NCBI GenBank assembly: GCA_002310235.1
Contig: DBYO01000014.1
Location: 61,717-93,474, forward strand
DNA from: Bacteroidales bacterium UBA1184
GTDB taxonomy: Bacteria > Bacteroidota > Bacteroidia > Bacteroidales > ML635J-15
Direction of reading: 5' to 3'
Length of the DNA stretch: 31,758 bases
In this document: piece by piece, positions 16,404 through 23,569 of the stretch
How positions within the stretch are numbered: position 1 is the stretch's first letter
Layout: each line of letters begins with the position of its first letter
The notes under the pieces: model-generated
Seen by the model: only the letters and a program-made list of their open reading frames with translations
What the model was told of the DNA's origin: nothing
The model's database searches: none
Translations under genes and position numbers: made by a program

Positions 16404-17675
16404 CTATCCCTTTACGACTAGAATTTCGTCCCAGTTGGTCGTGTATTGCTGGGAGAGGTGCTCTCGTTTTATGTTTAGGTGGTTGTCGCCCTGTACGGCA
16501 TTGCGAACTGTGCCCCGTCCGTCGCGTTGGTTTATGTTGTCGATTGTGTGTTGAAGAGCCGCCAGTTTACCATGGTTACGTTTGTCGAAAAGGTTGCCCT
16601 GAACGGCGTTGGCTGGTGATATGTCCCATAGAATAACACCTGCTTTTTTGTAAGCAAAGTTGCCTTCGCGATAGTAGGCACGAAGGCCATCGATGGCAGT
16701 CTTTATGATTTCAGAACTGTCGTTTGTGCCTATGTCGAGGCGGATGTTGTGACTGATGAAATCTTGCGGAAGGTCGGTGCGGAATCGGCTGGTAAATGCG
16801 AATACTGTCATCTGGCGGCATATTGTGTTCTGCTCTCGCAGTTTGCGTGCGCAGTCGGATGCAAAGTTGGCAACAGCTTCTTCTAGTTTGTGCCTGTCAG
16901 AAATTCCCTCGCCGGCAAAACTGCGGCTAACACAGATGCTCTTCTTGGCTGGTAGTTCGTCGAGACTTATGCATGCTTCGCCATGCAGTTCTCGCCATGT
17001 GCGATAGCCTGTAATGCTGAAAGCAGAACGTACCCATTCGCCATCGAGATTGGCGAAGTCGGCAGCTGTACGTATTCCATATTTCGACAGATGCTCCTTC
17101 ATTTTGCGTCCAATCCCGAAAACATCGCCCACCTCGAAGAGTTCGAGTGCTTTTTGTCGTTTTTCTTTGGTGTCGATAATGCAGCAGCCATGGTAGCCTT
17201 TGTATTTCTTGGCAAACTTGCTAGCTACCTTGGCAAGTGTGCGGGTGGGGGCTATGCCGAGTGAAATAGGGATTCCTGTACCTTTGGCAACCGCCTTGAC
17301 TATTTCCTGTCCGTAGCGGCGCAGATATTCGGTGTCGCCCATATCGGAGAAGTCGAGGAAAGACTCATCGATGGAATACTGGTCGAGTTTTGGCGTGTAG
17401 CTAGAGAGAAGCGACATCACGCGGCGGCTCATATCTCCATACAACACATAGTTCGAAGAAAACAATGCTATTCCGTATTTTTCTACTTCATTGCGAATCT
17501 GAAATAAAGGAACTCCCATCTTTATTCCGAGAGCTTTGGCTTCATTGGAACGTGAAATCACGCATCCATCGTTGCTCGACAGGACAAGCACTGGCTTTCC
17601 GTTGAGGTCGGGTCGGAAAACTCGTTCGCACGAGACGAAGAAGTTGTTGCAGTCGGCAAGTCCGAATAGTTCCAT
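16404..17675 (-). CDS. umuC: Y-family DNA polymerase V catalytic subunit
   Basis: 423 residues. The start is ATG 17673-17675, which overlaps the umuD TAA by one base; a longer reading to 17786 would only add umuD sequence in the wrong frame. The polymerase core is intact: FGLADCNNFFVSCERVFRP with metal-binding Asp8, VLSSNDGCVISRSNEAKALG, and the palm motif YSIDESFLDFS with Asp103 and Glu104. Helix-hairpin-helix and little-finger regions follow (GDVFGIGRKMKEHLSKYGI). With activated UmuD it performs error-prone translesion synthesis. The order umuD-umuC and the one-base overlap are the usual arrangement. Unusually, the pair follows lptD by 11 bases. Confidence 0.94.
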   Translation of the reverse strand: MELFGLADCNNFFVSCERVFRPDLNGKPVLVLSSNDGCVISRSNEAKALGIKMGVPLFQIRNEVEKYGIALFSSNYVLYGDMSRRVMSLLSSYTPKLDQYSIDESFLDFSDMGDTEYLRRYGQEIVKAVAKGTGIPISLGIAPTRTLAKVASKFAKKYKGYHGCCIIDTKEKRQKALELFEVGDVFGIGRKMKEHLSKYGIRTAADFANLDGEWVRSAFSITGYRTWRELHGEACISLDELPAKKSICVSRSFAGEGISDRHKLEEAVANFASDCARKLREQNTICRQMTVFAFTSRFRTDLPQDFISHNIRLDIGTNDSSEIIKTAIDGLRAYYREGNFAYKKAGVILWDISPANAVQGNLFDKRNHGKLAALQHTIDNINQRDGRGTVRNAVQGDNHLNIKREHLSQQYTTNWDEILVVKG

Positions 17676-18127
17676 TATCGCATTCTCTTTATTGTGTAAG
17701 TTACTATTCCCCAAATAACTATGTTGTTTTCGCTGCTTATTTTTGTTGGGTTCGACTTGCCATCGGCAGACATCAGCCATGCGCATTTTTTCCCCTTGTC
17801 GATTTTTATTCTGCGCAGAACGAATTCACCGTCATGGTGAGCAATAACGATGTCGCCATCCTTTGGGTCTAGCGATTTGTCAATCACCACAATGTCGCCG
17901 TTGCCGATTCCGTCATCCTTCATAGAATCGCCTTCGACGCGGGCAAAAAAAGTTGTCTCGCGGTGGCGTACAAGCACACGGTTTAGGTCGATGGTGCCGT
18001 TCATATAGTTTTGCGCTGGCGAAGGAAATCCCGCATGAAGAGCATTGGGATTGTAGCTTTCCGTTGCAAAGTTGTTAGGGTCAACGTCATCGGCTGAAAA
18101 TGTCGATAGCTTCGAATATTCGTCCAT
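17675..18127 (-). CDS. umuD: UmuD-like S24 self-cleaving peptidase with Arg at the catalytic Lys position
   Basis: 150 residues of the LexA/UmuD (S24) family. The likely cleavage site is Ala32-Gly33 (HAGFPSPAQNY). The nucleophile Ser68 lies in VEGDSM. The general-base lysine of E. coli UmuD (Lys97, in GEFTVKK) lines up with Arg105 (GEFVLRR); the 37-residue distance from the serine is the same. The codon is CGC, so this is not a simple ambiguity. If the protein still cleaves itself it should do so poorly or by another route. It is normally activated by RecA filaments and then binds UmuC. The gene starts 11 bases after lptD ends; no separate -7 box or SOS-type operator is evident in that gap. 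Confidence 0.88.
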   Translation of the reverse strand: MDEYSKLSTFSADDVDPNNFATESYNPNALHAGFPSPAQNYMNGTIDLNRVLVRHRETTFFARVEGDSMKDDGIGNGDIVVIDKSLDPKDGDIVIAHHDGEFVLRRIKIDKGKKCAWLMSADGKSNPTKISSENNIVIWGIVTYTIKRMR

Positions 18128-18138
18128 GGCCTTGATGT

Positions 18139-20811
18139 TTAGTTGTAGAAATTGTCGAACCAGCTTCTACGCTTGTTAAGTTTCAAGTCTTGCAGCATCG
18201 AAGCTTTTACGTTTATCTGGAATGCGTACGACTTGTGCTGACCAAACGGAACTACATGGAGGCTCATTTCCCAGCAATGCAAGTCTCGGTAAATGTCGAT
18301 GGTTGTCGGGCTCATCTTCTTAGCCTCGAAATCGTAGCCTGTAGCCACGCTGACTTTCCACTTCTTGGTAATGTTGAGTTCTCCAGAGAAGTTTAATGTT
18401 TGTGTTATCTTCGCCTCGTTGTATGGTTTGGTGTACCTGAAAGTGTAACTTACTCTGAAGTTCCATGGTACATTGAAATCGACATAGCTGTTTGGGTATC
18501 CGTAAATTATGTCGTACATACTTTGTTGCTCCTCTTCGATTTTTTTGTCTCTAGCTTTAGAGTTAAGTGAGAATCCTGCTGTAATGTAGCCTATTGTCAT
18601 TCTTAACAGATGTCCGTTGTCCTTTACCAGCGCTTTGTTTATTCGTTGGTAGGTGCCATATTCGTTAGGTGCTATTGCGTATGGGTCGAGAGATGTGTTG
18701 AATGAAATATCTACAACTTTTATGCGGGTGCGTCCTGTTATGCTTATTGGCGCCCAGCGCAAACTGTCGGCGAAAATGTTGTAGTTTGTCGATATGTTGA
18801 AACTTTCGAGCAATTTTATCTTTGTATTGTCCTTGGTTGTGTCCTTAAGATTACGGAGTTTCATTTCAAGATTGTTACCAAGGTTAATGTTTACAGACCC
18901 AGAACCGCCTTTGCCAGGTGTGCCGTATGGCAATCCTTCGAACATTGAATAAGTGTTAACCACTGTATCGTACTGACCGGTAGTGTTGTTGAACATTACA
19001 CGATTGTACGAGCCATAGTACTTGTATTTTTCTTTGCCGTAATCGGGTACATAGCTGAAACTTACGCTAGGCGTGAATACATGACGTAATGCTTTTACCT
19101 TGCCTTTACGGAAGTTGAACATACCATATATCGTGGTTGACCATGTTAGCGAAGCATTGTAGTCCCATACGCGGGCAAAAGTCGATGAATAGTCGGTTGT
19201 TGCCAAGTTTTCAGTACCGTTCCATTCCTTTGTAAACCTCTTGAAATACCATCTTTCGTTGTAATTGAATGTTGGTGTTAAAGTGGTGTATTTGAATAAT
19301 TTGAACGATGCATTGATAGGAATTCTATGAATGACACCGTTGGTAATGTCGTCGTATGTGATGTTGAAGAAAGTGGAGTCTGTGGTTTTTACTTTGTTGG
19401 TAGCGTTCATGGTGTAGGCAATCGATATTTTTTCGTAGAAACGGCTCTTGCCTACGGCTTTTTTACGCTTGAACGGGTAAATTCGACTCATACTGAATGC
19501 CAGTTCTGGCAGAGTGAGGTCAACGACTCCAGTATTGCTGTTTTGTGAATGCTTAAGAGCAACCGACATGCTGAATGGTGAATTCGGAAATACATAGCTA
19601 TACGAAACACTCGACTGCTTGGTGGAGGTCATGTAGTTGTCAACATTATACGAATTGTATTTGTCGTAGTCGGTGCTACTCATGTTTACGTCAGCCGAAA
19701 ACGTAGAGTTAGGGTTTGCTTTCGAATCCTGTGTAAACTTCCATCTTAAAGCATATTGATTTGAAGTGGAGAAGTTGGATAAACCTCTGTAGCCAAATAA
19801 GTTGCGGTTGTATTTGAAACTAAGAGAACCGTTGAATTTGTAACGCAACTTGTAGTTCATTATCATTCCTGCGCCCCAGCTGCCCTTAGAATAAATGTCG
19901 CCAAGTAGCGAAAGATCAACGTAGTCGTTTATTGCCCAGTAGTAACCTCCGTTGCGCAGGAAGAAACCACGGTTTTCCTCGTTGCCAAATTCCGGGATAA
20001 GAATTCCCGAAGTTCCACCTTTCTTGTTCGGAAAGAATCCGAATGGTATGCCGAGTGGTGTTGGAATGTCTTCGATTACCAAATTTGCTGGTCCCGAAAT
20101 AATCTTATCGTCGGGAATTACTATTGCTTTTGTCAGGTTGAAATAGTAGTGAGGTTCGGCAAGATCGCAGGTAGTGAATTTACCATGCGTCATGTGTATG
20201 TGTTTGTTCTCGTGCAACTTGGTGCGTCCGCCGATGAGGTAGGCTCCGTCGTATTCAGTAGTTACGTTTTTTATTATGCCCTTCTTCGAATTGAAGTTGT
20301 AGCGTATTGTGTCGGCTACGAAAGTTTCGTCGCCTTGGTTGAATTCCGGTTTACCGACTATTGAATCTCCGTCGGTTCGCCCGTATGCATATACTTCCTT
20401 TTTGTCGAGGTCAACTTCGATAAATGCGGCGTTTATAGTCATGTCCTCGTACTTTACAACTGCGTTGCCGTAAAGGAAAGCCTTGCGGTTTTTCATGTCG
20501 TTGAGCAGTGAGTCGTCGGAGTTGTAGTAAACAGGCACATCGAAATCCTTCGACTTTCCGCGCTTTTGCTTTTTAATGTCGGGAAAGGCTATAGTATCGA
20601 TTTTTAAAGTGTCTGAAGGTGTTGATATAGAGTCTGTTGCTGTAGAAACGGAGTCAGGCAGTTCAATGCTTGAAGTGTTGCTCGCAGAACTGTCTTGTGC
20701 AGGTGTGACTTGTGATAATACAACGGAGTTTGCAATGGATATTGCAAAAAATGTAAATAATAGTTTATGCAAAACTTTTTTAACTAATATGAATTCCTTA
20801 TTTTTGCACAA
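18139..20811 (-). CDS. lptD: LPS-assembly protein LptD (Bacteroidetes type)
   Basis: 890 residues as read from TTG 20811; an in-frame stop lies three codons upstream, and another TTG at 20772 (giving MHKLLFTFF...) is an equally possible start. A signal peptide ends near VVLSQ. Residues about 95-250 are an OstA/LptA-like beta-jellyroll (AFLYGNAVVKYEDMTINAAF, RTKLHENKHIHMTHGKFTTC). The conserved GIPFGFFPNKKGGTSGILIP segment follows, then a large outer-membrane barrel to the end. It inserts lipopolysaccharide into the outer leaflet with the lipoprotein LptE. The divergent amidase and MCE genes next to it are a common Bacteroidetes arrangement. umuD follows closely. The paired cysteines of E. coli LptD are not obvious here. 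Confidence 0.88.
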   Translation of the reverse strand: MCKNKEFILVKKVLHKLLFTFFAISIANSVVLSQVTPAQDSSASNTSSIELPDSVSTATDSISTPSDTLKIDTIAFPDIKKQKRGKSKDFDVPVYYNSDDSLLNDMKNRKAFLYGNAVVKYEDMTINAAFIEVDLDKKEVYAYGRTDGDSIVGKPEFNQGDETFVADTIRYNFNSKKGIIKNVTTEYDGAYLIGGRTKLHENKHIHMTHGKFTTCDLAEPHYYFNLTKAIVIPDDKIISGPANLVIEDIPTPLGIPFGFFPNKKGGTSGILIPEFGNEENRGFFLRNGGYYWAINDYVDLSLLGDIYSKGSWGAGMIMNYKLRYKFNGSLSFKYNRNLFGYRGLSNFSTSNQYALRWKFTQDSKANPNSTFSADVNMSSTDYDKYNSYNVDNYMTSTKQSSVSYSYVFPNSPFSMSVALKHSQNSNTGVVDLTLPELAFSMSRIYPFKRKKAVGKSRFYEKISIAYTMNATNKVKTTDSTFFNITYDDITNGVIHRIPINASFKLFKYTTLTPTFNYNERWYFKRFTKEWNGTENLATTDYSSTFARVWDYNASLTWSTTIYGMFNFRKGKVKALRHVFTPSVSFSYVPDYGKEKYKYYGSYNRVMFNNTTGQYDTVVNTYSMFEGLPYGTPGKGGSGSVNINLGNNLEMKLRNLKDTTKDNTKIKLLESFNISTNYNIFADSLRWAPISITGRTRIKVVDISFNTSLDPYAIAPNEYGTYQRINKALVKDNGHLLRMTIGYITAGFSLNSKARDKKIEEEQQSMYDIIYGYPNSYVDFNVPWNFRVSYTFRYTKPYNEAKITQTLNFSGELNITKKWKVSVATGYDFEAKKMSPTTIDIYRDLHCWEMSLHVVPFGQHKSYAFQINVKASMLQDLKLNKRRSWFDNFYN
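20799..20806 (+). promoter_or_regulatory. -7 promoter box for the amidase gene, inside the lptD start region
   Basis: TATTTTTG, a perfect TAnnTTTG. The expected transcription start is near 20813, giving a leader of about 49 bases to ATG 20862. The box overlaps the first codons of lptD if the TTG at 20811 is its start. Confidence 0.5.
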
Positions 20812-20847
20812 AATTTGTTATACTCCGTTTTCATGTGAAAATTGGTG

Positions 20848-20855
20848 CAAAGATA
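20848..20855 (-). promoter_or_regulatory. -7 promoter box for lptD
   Basis: The minus strand reads TATCTTTG, a perfect TAnnTTTG, 36 bases before TTG 20811. The expected start is near 20841. The plus-strand amidase box lies on the far side, so the two transcripts would overlap by roughly 28 bases. Confidence 0.5.
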
Positions 20856-20861
20856 ATAAAT

Positions 20862-22106
20862 ATGACAAAATTTATGTTGCAAAAAATAAGTATAGCATTA
20901 ATGGTAGTTCTGGCGATGACAATATTCGCCAATGTCGTTGATGCACAAAGTGCTAAGGGCAAAGGTTTGAATGTGGTTGTCATCGATCCGGGGCATGGCG
21001 GCAAGGACCCTGGTGCAGTCGGCAAGACTGCAAAGGAGAAGGATATAGTGCTTTCTGTTGCATTGAAACTTGGTAAGCTAATAAAGAAAAATTATCCAAA
21101 TGTAAAGGTAATATATACTCGCCAGACCGATGTTTTTATTGAACTTAATGAGCGCGCAAACATAGCAAACCGCAACAATGCCGATCTTTTTATCTCAATC
21201 CATGTCAATTCTGTTGATGGAAATACTACCTCTCATGGTACAGAGACCTTTGTCATGGGTTTGCATAAGAACGATGCCAACCTAGCCGTAGCAAAGCGCG
21301 AAAACTCTGTAATTTTACAGGAGGATAACTACTCGTCGAAGTACGATGGTTTCGATCCCAATGATCCCGAAAGCAACATTATTTTTAGCCTGTTCCAGAA
21401 TGCATATTCCGATCAGAGTTTGTTGCTTGCTGCATCCATTGAAAATGAGTTTACGACTTTGAAGCGTTACGACCGTGGTGTGAAGCAGGCTGGATTCCTT
21501 GTGCTGTGGAAGACCGCAATGCCTAGCGTACTTACCGAATTGGGGTTCATCAGCAATCCTGAAGAGGAACAGTATCTGAAGTCGGATGCGGGTCAGAACG
21601 AACTTGCAATTTCGATATATAATGCGTTTGCAAAATATAAGTCGCAGTATGACAATTCGTCGGTTTATCTCGAGAAAGTGCCTACACGTCCGACATCGGC
21701 ACAGACTCCGCAGTCGAATGAACCGCCAAAGGTTGAGACTAATAATACAACTCAGCCCGAAACCGTTGCCCCAAGCAAAAACGAAGGTGCGGCTGAGGCA
21801 GAAAAAACCAATGCTCCAACACCTAAAGCCGATGAAACAACTGGCATTGTTTTCAAGGTGCAGATAAAGATGTCGCCCAAGGAGATTGAAGTAAACGAAA
21901 AGAATTTTGGAAAATATTACGATAAGGTGTCCTATTATATGCACGACGGTAGTTATAAATACACGGTTGGCGCAGAAAAGGACTATAATGCCATACTGAA
22001 GTTTTTCCACGAAGTAAAGCTATCATATCCAGGCTGTTTTGTAATAGCACTTAAAGATGGCAAGAGAATGGATTTGAACGAAGCAATAAAAGCAACAAAG
22101 AAATAA
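20862..22106 (+). CDS. N-acetylmuramoyl-L-alanine amidase with C-terminal SPOR-like domain
   Basis: 414 residues from ATG 20862. A GTG at 20835 would add nine residues, but the ATG gives a better signal peptide (ending VVDAQS) and leaves the lptD promoter box outside the gene. The Amidase_3 domain (about 35-255) has all zinc and catalytic residues: His45 in DPGHGG, Glu59, His114 in SIHVNS and Glu226 in TELGFISN. It cleaves the bond between the glycan and stem peptide of murein in the periplasm. A Pro/Thr/Glu-rich linker (about 260-327) leads to a SPOR-like domain (328-406, GIVFKVQIKMSP ... DGSYKYTVGAEKDY ... FVIALKDGKRM). This domain recurs in the next gene. The MCE gene begins 4 bases after the stop. 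Confidence 0.92.
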   Translation: MTKFMLQKISIALMVVLAMTIFANVVDAQSAKGKGLNVVVIDPGHGGKDPGAVGKTAKEKDIVLSVALKLGKLIKKNYPNVKVIYTRQTDVFIELNERANIANRNNADLFISIHVNSVDGNTTSHGTETFVMGLHKNDANLAVAKRENSVILQEDNYSSKYDGFDPNDPESNIIFSLFQNAYSDQSLLLAASIENEFTTLKRYDRGVKQAGFLVLWKTAMPSVLTELGFISNPEEEQYLKSDAGQNELAISIYNAFAKYKSQYDNSSVYLEKVPTRPTSAQTPQSNEPPKVETNNTTQPETVAPSKNEGAAEAEKTNAPTPKADETTGIVFKVQIKMSPKEIEVNEKNFGKYYDKVSYYMHDGSYKYTVGAEKDYNAILKFFHEVKLSYPGCFVIALKDGKRMDLNEAIKATKK

Positions 22107-22110
22107 GGAT

Positions 22111-23463
22111 ATGCAGAAGAAGAATAGAAAGTTTTTGATATATGGGCTATTGGGAATAGTTGTCCTTGTGGTTACTTATTTTGGTATAGGTTTCCTAAAA
22201 GGTAGTCAATTGTTCAAGAATACTAGCGAATATTACGTTTACTACGATCGAGTTGACGGGCTTAATACTTCAAGTCTCGTGCAGGTAAACGGTTACAAGA
22301 TAGGTAAGGTGTCGAAAATAGAGTTGCTGCCAGAAAAGGATTGCAAGTTGCTTGTTACTCTCGAACTGCAGAACGATTTTCCGATTCCCGATTCATCGGT
22401 TGCAGCTATTGTAAGTACCGACATCATGGGTACCAAAGGTATTGAGATGCGGTTCAGCAGCAAGACCACATATCATAAAGCTGGCGATTTCCTCATTGGT
22501 CAGACTCAGGAAAACCTGAAGGACCAGATAAGCGCCGAGGTGCTTCCTGTAAAGAAGGCTGTCGAAGACCTTATGGTTGAAATAACCGATGTAATTGATA
22601 TTGTTTCGGGTGTGTTCAACGAGGATACACGTAGAAATCTTGAGGAAAGTTTTGCTTCGTTGCGTAATTCTCTTGTTCACCTCGAGCATTCTGTCGGACA
22701 CCTTGACAATATCATGTCGAAGGAAACCGACGATATTGTTGACATTCTTGCAAATGTGAAAACCTTGAGCGATTCCCTTGCAGCTAGTACCGACGACATC
22801 AACAATTTCATCAACAACATCTCAACTTTCTCAGATACTCTTACCGCTTTGCATCTGACCAAAACTGTTAATGAAGTCAATAGCGTGGTTGCTAAGGTTA
22901 ATGATATTGTTGATAAGGTAAATCGTGGCGAAGGTACTCTTGGCGAACTTATTCAGGACAATACACTTGCATTGCAGGTCGAAAATGCAGCTATGAATTT
23001 AGATAAGCTGTTGACAGATATTCGTATTCATCCTAAGAAGTACATCAACCTGAGTGTATTCGGTGGTAAGTCGTACTATGTAACCGACGAGGGTTATCTG
23101 TCCGAAAAGGACTTTGACAGGATGAAAGAGCAGCAGGAAAAGGACCTTGAGGATACGCATAAGGAGTTGCAGAAGGAATTGAAGGCAGAAACCAAGACTG
23201 GTTTGTACTTTGCAATTCAGATATTGTCTTCGCCATCGAAGGCCGACATGACATCGCGCGAATTCAAGTCGCACAACGATGTTATTGAATTGCATAGCGA
23301 CGGTCGCTACAGATATTTCTTGTATCCGCATTCGAATCCAAAGTACACCAATACTTACCTTAAGGATGCAAGGAGCGATTTCCCTGATGCTTTCCCCGTT
23401 GCAATTGAAAAGGGTAAGGTTATTTCATACGACGAAGGTCGAACAAAGTATAACGGAAAATAA
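22111..23463 (+). CDS. MCE/MlaD-like lipid-transport protein with added SPOR-like domain
   Basis: 450 residues. One N-terminal membrane helix (about 7-29) anchors it in the inner membrane. The MCE domain (about 38-115) shows YYVYYDRVDGLNTSSLVQVN, GYKIGKVSKIEL and DIMGTKGIEM. A long helical region (125-300) with heptad-like repeats (DNIMSKETDDIVDILANVKT and similar) is typical of MlaD/PqiB-type tunnels, followed by HPKKYINLSVFGGK, where the Bacteroidetes proteins I recall usually end. Here a charged helix (330-360) and an extra domain (364-436, GLYFAIQILSSP ... SDGRYRYFLYPHS ... FPVAIEKGKV) follow; this resembles the C-terminal domain of the amidase just upstream. Family role: phospholipid transport between membranes with an MlaE/MlaF-like ABC complex encoded elsewhere. 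The function of the extension is unknown. Confidence 0.88.
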   Translation: MQKKNRKFLIYGLLGIVVLVVTYFGIGFLKGSQLFKNTSEYYVYYDRVDGLNTSSLVQVNGYKIGKVSKIELLPEKDCKLLVTLELQNDFPIPDSSVAAIVSTDIMGTKGIEMRFSSKTTYHKAGDFLIGQTQENLKDQISAEVLPVKKAVEDLMVEITDVIDIVSGVFNEDTRRNLEESFASLRNSLVHLEHSVGHLDNIMSKETDDIVDILANVKTLSDSLAASTDDINNFINNISTFSDTLTALHLTKTVNEVNSVVAKVNDIVDKVNRGEGTLGELIQDNTLALQVENAAMNLDKLLTDIRIHPKKYINLSVFGGKSYYVTDEGYLSEKDFDRMKEQQEKDLEDTHKELQKELKAETKTGLYFAIQILSSPSKADMTSREFKSHNDVIELHSDGRYRYFLYPHSNPKYTNTYLKDARSDFPDAFPVAIEKGKVISYDEGRTKYNGK

Positions 23464-23515
23464 TCGGAACTAACAAGAAACTTAGAAACGGCGTCAGCCA
23501 TATAAACTTAGAAAC

Positions 23516-23552
23516 AAAAAATGCGGACAACTTTCCTGTTGCCCGCATTTTT
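23516..23552. terminator. Bidirectional terminator between the MCE gene and clpB
   Basis: A 15-bp stem with one mismatch (23516/17-23531 with 23538-23552; core atgcgg.acaac/gttgcccgcat), loop tttcct, with A and T runs at the ends. It is shared by two convergent genes. A 12-base direct repeat (aaacttagaaac at 23478 and 23504) precedes it, meaning unclear. Confidence 0.85.
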
Positions 23553-23569
23553 TATTATGAAACGATTTG

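Noticed and set aside
17676..17786. Upstream extension of umuC by 37 residues
   Set aside because: It overlaps umuD in another frame; the Met at 17675 begins the conserved polymerase sequence and overlaps the umuD stop as expected.
20835..20861. GTG start for the amidase nine codons earlier
   Set aside because: Possible, but ATG 20862 gives the better signal peptide and leaves the lptD promoter box outside the coding region.
21315..22010. 231-residue open frame on the minus strand opposite the amidase
   Set aside because: The amidase is complete with all catalytic residues; the antisense frame is low-complexity and unrecognised.
23478..23515. 12-base direct repeat aaacttagaaac, possible attachment site
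   Set aside because: Too short, A-rich, only 26 bases apart, and no integrase or transposase is nearby.
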